Shown here one piece after another: positions 1 through 7,731 of a DNA stretch of 15,831 nt (its first letter is position 1; every line of letters begins with the position of its first letter). The DNA is from Opitutia bacterium UBA7876 (lineage in GTDB: Bacteria > Verrucomicrobiota > Verrucomicrobiia > Opitutales > Seribacteraceae). The position numbers and the translations under genes were made by a program. Where the stretch lies: the NCBI GenBank assembly GCA_002500665.1, contig DLRY01000045.1, positions 1 to 15,831 on the forward strand, read 5' to 3'. The notes beneath the pieces are model-generated. The model ran no database searches. It was not told the origin of the DNA and worked only from the letters and a program-made list of their open reading frames with translations.

Positions 1-1
1 G

Positions 2-1648
2 CGCATGGACTTTGAGGATTCCATTACCAAGCTTTCCTCGGGCAAACGCCTGCAGGACGCTAAGGCGGATGCCGGTGGCTTCCAGCAGGCGGCCAAGCTC
101 GTATCCCGCAACAAGCGTGACCACGCAGCCATGGGGAACCTCCAGAACCTCATCTCCTACACCCAGACTCAAGACGGAGCTCTCGAAGTGGTGGGGAAAC
201 TCCTCAGCCGCATGAACGACCTCGCGATGAGGGCACTCGACGTCACCACGACAGACTCCGATAGGGAGAACTACAACAAGGAATTTCTCGAACTGGTGGT
301 TCAACTCGACCAGATCAAGCGCCAAAAGTTCAACGATATGGACTTGTTCGGGGCGGGTGGCTTCAGCGACGCCAAACAGGAATTCATCGACTCGCTCAAG
401 AACGGTTGGCTCAAAAGCGCCGAGGACCTGATCTCTACTCAGTACGGATGGAGCGTCGATCCGAACGACCAATGGGACCTTATCGTCAACGAGAACGATA
501 CGGGAGGCTACGCCGCCTTCGTCATGACCTCCTGGGACAACACCGGCACCGCCAACGTGATCGAGATGCAGTTCGACCTGCCCGACTTTTCCGCCCCCCA
601 TACCCAGCCCACCTCACAGGCCGACCGCGTCGTGGCCCACGAGATGGTTCACGCCATGCAGGCCCAGAACTCTTTTTACGGAGACATCACAGGGGACGGC
701 TCCAGCCGCGGAACCTGGTTCAAGGAAGGCCTGGCGGAGTTCATTCACGGGGCCGACAACAGCGTCCTCGGAATCCTCGGGGCCGCCCCCAGCAGCACCC
801 AGATCGACACCCTCACCGCAGCCATAGGAACGGGGAACGAGAGCTGGACCACCAGTGAGCAGTACGCTTCCGCCTACCTTGCCGCCCGCTACCTGGACAA
901 CCAAATCAAGGCCGCCGGCCAATCCGGGGTCAAGCACCTGACCCAGTGGATGGAGAACCGCTTCTCCAGCGTCCCGGGCGCAACCGCCTCGGACAGCGGA
1001 CTGAACGCCTATTTCCAGACCTTCACCGGCTACGCCGACACCAACGCATTTCTGACTGACTTCAAGGGGGCCAACGGCAGGAATTTCATAAATACCCAAA
1101 TCGTGCCCAACCTCTCCAACGCGGATACCGGATCGATCGCCGGCACCGACGCGGGAGGTGGAGCCGTGCCCCTCGACGGACAGGCCGTGGTGCCCGACAC
1201 TACCGGGAACGCCCAAAGCAATTCAGTCTACGAGGTGGAAAAGGGAAGCCTCGCGGCCACCGTGGACGGAACCGGGGACACCTGGAACCTGCAGTCGGTC
1301 AATACCATCACCGTAAACGACACCGCCACCTATAACCTCGAGAGCATAACCAACGCCCGTGGGACCCTCACCCAGTTGATCGACTGGCTGGAGAACCTCT
1401 CCGCGGAACGGGCCATCGTGGGCGCGAACTTGAGCCGCCTGACCAAGGAAGCGGACAACCTGACCCACAAGATCGAGCACTTCGAAATGGCCACCAGCCG
1501 GATCGAGGATACCGACGTGGCCAAGGAGAGCTCGAAGTTCGCGGCCAGCCAGGTCAGGTCTCAGGCCAGCGTGGCGATCCTTGCCCTTGGCAACCAGGCC
1601 AGCGTCAAGCTGGCGGACCTGATCCGGGGTGTAAACGTCGGGGGATAA
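2..1648 (+). CDS. Flagellinolysin: flagellin with inserted zinc metalloprotease domain (5' partial)
   Basis: The reading frame is open to the window edge, and the first Met (base 5) falls inside the flagellin N-terminal helix. Roughly 20-30 residues are therefore probably missing. Numbering from that Met, residues 1-115 are flagellin D0/D1 (KLSSGKRL, then QTQDGALEVV, with RQKFNDMDLFG closing the domain). Residues about 450-547 are the C-terminal D1/D0 helix (ATSRIEDTDVA, ending in a hydrophobic ILALGNQ...LADLIRG stretch). The centre carries HEMVH at 212-216, a gluzincin-type HExxH zinc site, with WFKEGLAE at 238-245 supplying the probable third ligand (Glu241). Flagellins with such a peptidase in the hypervariable region are the known flagellinolysin family, which forms filaments with proteolytic surfaces. 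The product should be exported by the flagellar type III system and polymerised outside the cell. Its substrate is unknown. Zinc ligands and polymerisation domains look intact, so activity is plausible but inferred. Confidence 0.9.
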   Translation, partial: RMDFEDSITKLSSGKRLQDAKADAGGFQQAAKLVSRNKRDHAAMGNLQNLISYTQTQDGALEVVGKLLSRMNDLAMRALDVTTTDSDRENYNKEFLELVVQLDQIKRQKFNDMDLFGAGGFSDAKQEFIDSLKNGWLKSAEDLISTQYGWSVDPNDQWDLIVNENDTGGYAAFVMTSWDNTGTANVIEMQFDLPDFSAPHTQPTSQADRVVAHEMVHAMQAQNSFYGDITGDGSSRGTWFKEGLAEFIHGADNSVLGILGAAPSSTQIDTLTAAIGTGNESWTTSEQYASAYLAARYLDNQIKAAGQSGVKHLTQWMENRFSSVPGATASDSGLNAYFQTFTGYADTNAFLTDFKGANGRNFINTQIVPNLSNADTGSIAGTDAGGGAVPLDGQAVVPDTTGNAQSNSVYEVEKGSLAATVDGTGDTWNLQSVNTITVNDTATYNLESITNARGTLTQLIDWLENLSAERAIVGANLSRLTKEADNLTHKIEHFEMATSRIEDTDVAKESSKFAASQVRSQASVAILALGNQASVKLADLIRGVNVGG

Positions 1649-1661
1649 AGCTTCTTCAGCC

Positions 1662-1697
1662 AACCCGGTAAAGCCGCGGGTTGCCTTCCGGTTTTCA
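1662..1697 (+). terminator. Possible terminator of the flagellinolysin gene
   Basis: AACCCG at 1662-1667 pairs with CGGGTT at 1677-1682, and an outer C1661-G1683 pair gives 7 bp with a 9-base loop. It is followed by CCTTCCGGTTTTC, which has only a short T-run. The position, 13 bases after the stop, fits a terminator, but the T-tract is poor. Confidence 0.4.
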
Positions 1698-1708
1698 TGA
1701 ATTAGAAT
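1681..1708 (+). promoter_or_regulatory. Candidate sigma70-type promoter for the exonuclease-ligase operon
   Basis: TTGCCT (1681-1686) and TAGAAT (1703-1708) are separated by 16 bases and match the -35 and -10 consensus at 4/6 and 5/6. A start near 1715 would leave a leader of about 38 bases before the TTG codon at 1753. The -35 overlaps the 3' arm of the putative upstream terminator. I saw no LexA-like CTGT-N8-ACAG box here. Confidence 0.35.
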
Positions 1709-1752
1709 TTTACCGGATAGAGACGTAAAACTTAACAGCAACCAGACACTAA

Positions 1753-2769
1753 TTGATCATTTCGGGTAAACCCACCGCAGTTCTAACCAATACGACCAAG
1801 GGCTTGTATTGCCCGGCTGGTGATTTTTACCTGGACCCAAGAGGATCGGTAAAACGGGCCCTCGTCACCCACGCTCATAGCGACCATGCCAGACCGGGGC
1901 ATGACATCTACCTCTGCTCCGATCCCTGCCTTCCCTTGCTCCGTTTGCGTTTAGGAGGGAAGGCAAAAATGGAGAGCCTTCCGTTTGGCGAAAGACGCCG
2001 GATCGGTGATGCTTGCGTATCCTTTCATCCTGCCGGCCACATTCTTGGTTCCGCCCAAATCAAGGTGGAGGTATCCGGCAAATCCTACGTCGTAAGCGGA
2101 GACTACAAACCGGACAAGGACGGTACCTGCGAGGAGTTTGAGTTGGTCAAATGCCATGGCTTCGTTTCCGAGTGCACCTTCGGTTTACCCGTCTACCGCT
2201 GGAAAAAGGAGGAGGAAGTCTTCACTCAAATCAACCATTGGTGGGCTTCCAATGCCGAAGAAGGGAGGCCTTCCATCGTCTTTGCCTACTCCCTCGGCAA
2301 GGCCCAGCGGGTACTATCCGGTCTGGATACTTCGAATGGCCCCATCCTCATGCACCCGGCCGCCCACTCGTTTCTCGAACCTTACCGCAAGGCAGGCATT
2401 TCACTACCTGAGGCCGCCAAGGTCGATCAAGCAAAGACGGGAGAATACGCCCAAGCGATTATCGTCGCCCCTCCCGCAGTGGAGGAATCCGGATGGACCA
2501 GAGCTTTCAAGGGTTGTCGCAAGAGTCTCGCCTCCGGGTGGATGACGATCAGAGGACAGCGCAGAAGGCAAAACCTCGACCGGGGTTTCGTCTTATCCGA
2601 TCACGCCGACTGGAACGGGCTTGTAGGCGTAATAAGCGCAACCGAAGCGGATGAGGTCCTGTTGACCCACGGTAACGGGGACGCTCTTGCCCGTTACTTG
2701 TGCGAGAAGGGGATTCGTGCGAAGGTGCTGGAAAAACCCTCCGGTCCGCAGGAAGAAAAAGAACCATGA
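1753..2769 (+). CDS. Ligase-associated MBL-fold DNA exonuclease
   Basis: A metallo-beta-lactamase/beta-CASP nuclease of the type found beside bacterial ATP-dependent DNA ligases (mRNA 3'-end-processing-factor-like, often annotated 'ligase-associated DNA exonuclease'). The metal-site motifs appear in order: THAHSDHA (39-46, the HxHxDH signature), PAGHILGSAQ (93-102), SGDYKP (115-120), ECTFGLP (140-146), LSDHADW (281-287) and LTHG (304-307). The N-terminal GLYCPAGDFYLDP is typical of the family. The chosen start is TTG at 1753. It lies directly after an in-frame TAA (1750-1752), no ATG lies between it and the conserved block, and no good Shine-Dalgarno is visible, so the exact start is uncertain. 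The stop overlaps the ligase start as ATGA (2766-2769), indicating translational coupling. The likely role is trimming DNA ends before ligation in repair. Confidence 0.88.
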   Translation: MIISGKPTAVLTNTTKGLYCPAGDFYLDPRGSVKRALVTHAHSDHARPGHDIYLCSDPCLPLLRLRLGGKAKMESLPFGERRRIGDACVSFHPAGHILGSAQIKVEVSGKSYVVSGDYKPDKDGTCEEFELVKCHGFVSECTFGLPVYRWKKEEEVFTQINHWWASNAEEGRPSIVFAYSLGKAQRVLSGLDTSNGPILMHPAAHSFLEPYRKAGISLPEAAKVDQAKTGEYAQAIIVAPPAVEESGWTRAFKGCRKSLASGWMTIRGQRRRQNLDRGFVLSDHADWNGLVGVISATEADEVLLTHGNGDALARYLCEKGIRAKVLEKPSGPQEEKEP

Positions 2770-4421
2770 AATTGTTCTCCAGGCTTTTCCATGACTTGGA
2801 CGCAATGACGAAGACCAACGAGCGAGTTGAGCGTCTGGGACTTTATTTCGAACAAGCGGACCCGAATGATTCCATCTGGGCATGCTGGTTTTTAGCCGGC
2901 AACCGGATAAAGGGCTCGGTCAAGACATCCGAGCTCCGGGCTTTTGCCTCCGATAGGACTGGTCTTCCCGACTGGATCGTATCGGAGTCTCACGAGCGAG
3001 TGGGCGACCTCGCCGAGACCTTGAGCCTCTTGGTTGAAGCAAAGGTCTCAGGCACCTCTCTCTCCCTAAGCCAACTCGTCGAGGCTTTCATCAAGCCGAT
3101 GGTTTTCATGGATAGGGAGGAGCGGAGGAATTGCATCTACCGGGCTTGGGACGTCTTGGGTCCGGAGGATTTTCTACCCTTTCACAAGTTACTCACCGGA
3201 GCATTTAGGATGGGCGTTTCAAAAGGGAATCTGTGCAAGGCTTTGGCACTTTTCGGGAAACTGGAACCAGCCTTCGTTGCCCAGAGATTGACTGGGAACT
3301 GGACCCCCGAAACGGCTTCTCTGGATAAGATTCTCAACCCGAAACGTACCGAGGAATCGCTTTGCCTGCCCTTCCCTTTTTTCCTTGCCTGCCCGATTCA
3401 GGATACGGCTCCGGATGAACTCGGTTCCGTCGAGGACTGGCAGGTTGAATGGAAATGGGACGGAATTCGCGCCCAACTTATCAAAAGCGGTGGGAACGTG
3501 ATGCTCTGGTCAAGGGGCGAAGAATCTGTTGGTGAATCGTTTCCTGAAATAATCCGTGCGGCTAATTCAATCCCTTCCGACGTCTGCCTCGATGGCGAAA
3601 TTCTTGCCTGGGGGAAAAACGGACTCAGACCGTTCTCACGTCTTCAAAAGAGGCTGGGCAGAAAGGATCCGGGCCCAACCATTATGAAGAGAGAACCCGT
3701 ACGCTTTCAAGCCTACGATCTGCTCCGCCTGAAGGGGAAGGACCTCAGGGAACAACCCCTGCGCAAACGTCGGGCAAAACTGGTCGAGACCCTGGATAAG
3801 CTGCCTAACGAGTTCCCCATCGGCCTATCCTCAGTGCTCGCAGAAAAAAGCTGGGAAGAATTGGCCGCACTCCACAGGCAGTCCCGTGATCGCGGGGTTG
3901 AGGGTTTCATGCTCAAGCGCAGGGATTCCACTTACCAAAGCGGACGCGTAAAGGGCGGCTGGTTCAAGTGGAAAGTCGATCCCCTGCACGCGGACATGGT
4001 GATGGTGAGCGCCCAGCTCGGGCACGGCAAACGCTCCAACCTGTACAGCGACTACTCGCTCGCCGTCTGGAACGACCGCGGAGAACTGGTAGTCGTGGCC
4101 AAGGCCTATTCAGGCCTTACCGACAAGGAACTCAAAGAGGTCGATCGCTTCGTTCGGGCCAATATAACGGGTCGCTTCGGACCAGTCCGAGGCGTGCGGC
4201 CCGAGCTCGTCTTCGAGGTTGCCTTCGAGGGGGTGAGGTTTTCCGGCCGACACAAGTCGGGCGTTGCCTTAAGGTTTCCGAGGATCAAGCGAAGGCGCCT
4301 CGACAAGAAGCCCTCCGAAGCAGATACCTTGGAAACGGTACGCAACTTGGCCGGCAACGAGACCAGCCGTGCCGAGGACGGAACGAGAATCGACGAAGAC
4401 GGGAATCTCCTGCTTTTCTAA
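2766..4421 (+). CDS. ATP-dependent DNA ligase (repair-cluster type)
   Basis: A 551-residue ATP-dependent DNA ligase with an N-terminal DNA-binding domain (about 1-200), adenylation domain (about 205-405) and OB domain (about 406-510). Nucleotidyltransferase motifs are intact: motif I EWKWDGIR (228-235, adenylated Lys230), motif III CLDGEIL (274-280), IIIa FQAYDLL (314-320), motif IV GVEGFMLK (377-384) and motif V WFKWKVD (399-405). It joins nicked DNA through Lys-AMP and DNA-adenylate intermediates. It is distinct from the essential NAD-dependent LigA and belongs to the type accompanied by exonuclease, helicase and PdeM. The start is ATG 2766 in the ATGA overlap with the exonuclease. An upstream in-frame start at 2700 would sit inside that gene. 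The TAA stop interlocks with the TAG of pdeM on the other strand (4418-4421), leaving no room for a terminator between the operons. Confidence 0.92.
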   Translation: MKLFSRLFHDLDAMTKTNERVERLGLYFEQADPNDSIWACWFLAGNRIKGSVKTSELRAFASDRTGLPDWIVSESHERVGDLAETLSLLVEAKVSGTSLSLSQLVEAFIKPMVFMDREERRNCIYRAWDVLGPEDFLPFHKLLTGAFRMGVSKGNLCKALALFGKLEPAFVAQRLTGNWTPETASLDKILNPKRTEESLCLPFPFFLACPIQDTAPDELGSVEDWQVEWKWDGIRAQLIKSGGNVMLWSRGEESVGESFPEIIRAANSIPSDVCLDGEILAWGKNGLRPFSRLQKRLGRKDPGPTIMKREPVRFQAYDLLRLKGKDLREQPLRKRRAKLVETLDKLPNEFPIGLSSVLAEKSWEELAALHRQSRDRGVEGFMLKRRDSTYQSGRVKGGWFKWKVDPLHADMVMVSAQLGHGKRSNLYSDYSLAVWNDRGELVVVAKAYSGLTDKELKEVDRFVRANITGRFGPVRGVRPELVFEVAFEGVRFSGRHKSGVALRFPRIKRRRLDKKPSEADTLETVRNLAGNETSRAEDGTRIDEDGNLLLF

Positions 4422-5128
4422 ACCTTTCTTTTCCAATTCGGGGTTGTGGATTTCCAACCCCGGGCCGGCACTTCAAGAACTTCTCTTCCATCCGTCATGA
4501 ATATGCGGTCTCCCTCGCCAGGAACGACCTTTCGAAGTCCGGTAAAATCGCCGAATGCAGGTAGTATGATCCTCTCCTCCCCAACTTGGAAACAAGGGGC
4601 CCGCAGGCTTGTGCCTCCCCTTTCCCTCAGGGCAAAACCAGGATGAACGTGTCCGGCAAGATAGGGTTTCGAAGAACGCTCGACGGGATGGTGCCTGAGC
4701 TCGAATTCATATTCCCTCCACGGTTCGGGATGGCATTTTATGCCCAGTTCCGGCCAAGGATCGCCCGAACGCAGATCGTGATTTCCGCGCACGAGGTGTA
4801 GCTCAAGCTTGGGCAACCTTTCCCTCCATGCGATCAGATCCAACCTGACCTCCTCGGTCCTTCCCTCACGCGCATGGAGAAAATCGCCTAGAAAAACAAG
4901 GGTTTCCGCCTTTGTGCGGGATACCAGCTGTTCAAGGAGCAAACAGTCGTCGCGGGAGGAGGTTTCCGGAACCGGAATACCCGACTTCCGAAAAGTCGCC
5001 GCCTTTCCGAAGTGGGTATCCGCGACAAAGAGAGCTTTTCTCTTCTTCCAGAAAACCGCCTTTTCGGGGCAGATCAAAAGCGTTTCGCCACCCCAGCCTA
5101 GCTCGAGTCCCCCGTTGTTCAGGCTCAT
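4418..5128 (-). CDS. pdeM: Ligase-associated metallophosphoesterase PdeM
   Basis: A 236-residue calcineurin-like metallophosphoesterase of the ligase-associated 'DNA damage response endonuclease PdeM' family. Two-metal-site motifs are all present: VADTHFGK (35-42, Asp37 and His39), FLGDFLH (79-85), RGNHD (114-118) and LAGHVHPG (158-164). The length is normal for the family, which is expected to hydrolyse phosphodiesters. A role in processing damaged DNA ends is inferred from its association with the ligase. Its ATG overlaps the helicase stop by 4 bases (5125-5128), so it is the second gene of a helicase-pdeM operon. The C-terminus ends in a basic WKRKV. The 3' end overlaps the convergent ligase gene by 4 bases. 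Confidence 0.87.
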   Translation of the reverse strand: MSLNNGGLELGWGGETLLICPEKAVFWKKRKALFVADTHFGKAATFRKSGIPVPETSSRDDCLLLEQLVSRTKAETLVFLGDFLHAREGRTEEVRLDLIAWRERLPKLELHLVRGNHDLRSGDPWPELGIKCHPEPWREYEFELRHHPVERSSKPYLAGHVHPGFALRERGGTSLRAPCFQVGEERIILPAFGDFTGLRKVVPGEGDRIFMTDGREVLEVPARGWKSTTPNWKRKV

Positions 5129-7569
5129 GCCGAGACCTCCAATTTTTCAGACATTTTACGAACCCTGTCTCCCCAAGACTCGGTGCTCAACTGAGCCCGG
5201 ATCGACTCCGCCCAGAGAGGAAAGGCAAAAGGAGTCAGCCTAGCGGGGTGATTGAGAACGAATTCTTGCTCTCGGATACGGGCCAAAGCCTCTCTCATCC
5301 TTTCGACTTCCAACTGTCGCTCAAGTACCTCTCTCCTCGACTGGATGAGGAGGAGGTTGTCCGGTTCGTACTTTGAAAAGACGTCGAAGAACAAGCCTCC
5401 CGATGCCTGAAGCTGTCGACCCGATTTGGGAGATCCAGGATACCCTTGGAAGACGAGTCCGGCCACCCGGGCAATCTCACGGAATTGCCTCTTTGCCATT
5501 TCGCTCAGGTTCATGCAGGCAACCAGTTCGTCAACCAAGCCATCGGGGGAGAGAAGGGATTTCCATTCAGAGACGCCGACGTCCCTATCCGTGTTCGAGC
5601 AAAGATGGAACCCATAGTCATTAAAAGAAACGGAAAGAGTCATGGGCTCGAGCTTACTCATTCGGTACGCGACCAGGGCGGCCATTCCCTCGTGCGCCAA
5701 ACGCCCTGCGAACGGGAAAAGAAACCAGCTCGTTCCCTGCCTGGTCTTTGTTTTCTCGATGAGGAACCCATCCGTACCGGGTAACGAGGACCACTCCGCC
5801 TGCAAAGCCAGTGTCTCCTTCATTGCCTTCATTTCTCTACCCTTTAAGCTTCCATTTGAAACCTCCCTCATCTTTTCCCTCACCGTATCGGCAAGCTCGG
5901 AAGAAAGAGGAGATTTCCCCCCTCCCCATACGGGAATGGTCCCCTTTTTCGATTTGGCCAGACGCACGTAGGCAGTAAGGTCGCGCACCCTGTCGAGGAC
6001 CAGCAGTCTCCCCGCAAAGAAAAAGTTCGATCCCGGCTTGAGCCTCGAAACAAAGGATTCCTCGACAGTGCCCAGGCTTTTGCCCGACCTCATCTTGACC
6101 AGGATTGCGGGATCGCTCGTAATGGTGCCTATGGACATCCTGTGAAACCTCTCGACCCTTCGTGAATCCACGCGAAACAGACCTTTCTTTCGGGTCACCC
6201 TTTTGAACTGATCGTAAGCTTTAAGGCTCTTCCCCCCCTTGACGAGGAAATCAATGGTCCATCCCCATTCCTCGTCCGTTAAGTCCCGGTAGGACCAAGC
6301 GGAACGAATTTCCTCAAGAGCCTCCCGCTCACGGAATCCCTCCCCCAAGGCCAGAGTCACAAGGTGCTGAGCCAAAAGGTCCAAAGGGGCCCGCAAAGGC
6401 TCGCGCTTCTCGATCCTCTTATCCTCCATGGCGTCACGGGCGGCGGCGAACTCGACCAGTTCCATGGCCTGAGTGGGTACGCAAACCACCTGGCTCGAGG
6501 CTCCCGGTTGATGCCCGCACCTGCCCGCTCTCTGCAGCAGGCGGGCGATTCCCTTGGGTCCTCCGATCTGGATCACTTGGTCGACCGGAGAAAAGTCAAC
6601 CCCCAGATCCAGGCTGCTCGTGCATACCACGGCCTTGATCTCCCCGGTACGCAAACGATCCTCGATTTCACGGCGAGATTTTCTTTCGATGGACCCGTGA
6701 TGGATGCCGATTAGTCCCTCCCATTCCGGCCTCACCAGAAGCAAGGCGTTGAACCAGTATTCGGTTTGCGAACGGACGTTGGTGAACACGAGACTCGTTT
6801 GGGCTCCTTCAATGCGCTTGGCCACTTCTTCCACCAGTTTTCCCCCTAGGTGCCCGGCCCAAGGAAACCTTTCCAGGCTCTTTGGCACGACCGTTTCGAT
6901 GACGAATTTCTTCTTCATTCCGCCGTTGATCAAGGTGCCCTCGGCATTCGTCCCGAGGAGAGCTGACATGGCGACCTCCAGGTTACCAAGGGTCGCCGAC
7001 AAGCCCCAGGTTCTGAGAGACGGGTTCCATTTGCGCAACCTCGCAAGGCAGAGCTCGGTTTGGGTACCCCGCTTAGTGGAAAGCAACTCGTGCCACTCAT
7101 CCACCACGACTGCCTTGAGCTCGGAGGCCGACTCCTTGAAATCGGGATAGGACAAGAGCAGGGAAAGACTCTCCGGGGTAGTGACCAGACAAGAGGGGAG
7201 CCGCCTTCTTTGCCTTGCCTTAAGAGCACCCGAGGTATCACCGGTGCGCGCCTCCACCGTCCATGGGACCTCCAGTTCCTCGCAAAGCTCGAGGAGGGAA
7301 AGCCTGGTGTCTTCGACCAAAGCCCGCAGAGGCGTAATCCACAGGACCTGCAAACCGGGCGCGGATTTTCCCCTCCTTTGCCCCGTCATCCACTCGGCGA
7401 GTGGCGGAAACCAAACGGCATAGGTCTTACCCGTTCCCGTCGGGGCATGAACAAGACCGCTCTCTCCGGACGCATACGCCTTCCACGCATCCCGCTGAAA
7501 TTTGAATACCCGCCAACCCCGCTTCCTAAAAAGACCGGTCGCCTTACGGTGAGCTTCATCGATGCGCAT
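5125..7569 (-). CDS. Ligase-associated Lhr-like DEXH-box helicase
   Basis: An 814-residue superfamily 2 helicase of the Lhr-core type found with the repair ligase. It has Walker A PTGTGKT (43-49), motif II DEWH (157-160, in VVVDEWHEL), motif III SATLGN (191-196), a helicase C-terminal domain with GIHHGS (288-293) and LDLGVDF (320-326), and motif VI QRAGRCGH (346-353). The region beyond about 360 has the length and character of the Lhr winged-helix/core domain, ending in a charged helix (RMREALARIREQE) near the C-terminus. It should couple ATP hydrolysis to 3'-5' translocation or unwinding of DNA or RNA:DNA hybrids. That activity is known for Lhr relatives and inferred here. The start ATG at 7569 has only a weak AAGG 10 bases upstream. 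Its stop overlaps the pdeM start (ATGA). Confidence 0.92.
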   Translation of the reverse strand: MRIDEAHRKATGLFRKRGWRVFKFQRDAWKAYASGESGLVHAPTGTGKTYAVWFPPLAEWMTGQRRGKSAPGLQVLWITPLRALVEDTRLSLLELCEELEVPWTVEARTGDTSGALKARQRRRLPSCLVTTPESLSLLLSYPDFKESASELKAVVVDEWHELLSTKRGTQTELCLARLRKWNPSLRTWGLSATLGNLEVAMSALLGTNAEGTLINGGMKKKFVIETVVPKSLERFPWAGHLGGKLVEEVAKRIEGAQTSLVFTNVRSQTEYWFNALLLVRPEWEGLIGIHHGSIERKSRREIEDRLRTGEIKAVVCTSSLDLGVDFSPVDQVIQIGGPKGIARLLQRAGRCGHQPGASSQVVCVPTQAMELVEFAAARDAMEDKRIEKREPLRAPLDLLAQHLVTLALGEGFREREALEEIRSAWSYRDLTDEEWGWTIDFLVKGGKSLKAYDQFKRVTRKKGLFRVDSRRVERFHRMSIGTITSDPAILVKMRSGKSLGTVEESFVSRLKPGSNFFFAGRLLVLDRVRDLTAYVRLAKSKKGTIPVWGGGKSPLSSELADTVREKMREVSNGSLKGREMKAMKETLALQAEWSSLPGTDGFLIEKTKTRQGTSWFLFPFAGRLAHEGMAALVAYRMSKLEPMTLSVSFNDYGFHLCSNTDRDVGVSEWKSLLSPDGLVDELVACMNLSEMAKRQFREIARVAGLVFQGYPGSPKSGRQLQASGGLFFDVFSKYEPDNLLLIQSRREVLERQLEVERMREALARIREQEFVLNHPARLTPFAFPLWAESIRAQLSTESWGDRVRKMSEKLEVSA

Positions 7570-7690
7570 GAAAGGACTACCTTGTACGTGCCGTGCTACT
7601 AATCAAGTTTTCCCGACAAGCTTATCGTTCCGTCCCTTCGTTTAAGATGCCTCCCAAAGGAAGCCGAATTCGGACGAACTCAAAAACCCC

Positions 7691-7720
7691 TTGATCCGGA
7701 CCATGGTCGGCCATAATAAT
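7691..7720 (+). promoter_or_regulatory. Candidate promoter of the Trp-rich-domain gene
   Basis: TTGATC (7691-7696) and AATAAT (7715-7720) are 18 bases apart and match consensus at 4/6 and 5/6. A perfect 10-bp palindrome GACCATGGTC (7699-7708) sits in the spacer and could be an operator. The ATG at 7732 lies only 11 bases beyond the -10, so the mRNA would have almost no leader. This agrees with the absence of a Shine-Dalgarno. Confidence 0.35.
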
Positions 7721-7731
7721 AAACGCTTTCA

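Noticed and set aside
614..1741. Minus-strand open frames under the flagellinolysin (614-1216, 1223-1741)
   Set aside because: Val/Gly/Ala-rich shadow translations with no motifs; the plus-strand frame is clear flagellin.
2700..2765. Upstream extension of the ligase to a start at 2700
   Set aside because: It would place 22 extra residues inside the exonuclease gene. The ATGA overlap at 2766-2769 is the normal coupling arrangement and the family N-terminus begins there.
1649..7600. SOS (LexA) control of the repair operons
   Set aside because: No CTGT-N8-ACAG-like box was seen upstream of 1753 or 7569. Verrucomicrobial LexA motifs may differ, so this is only absence of the classical box.
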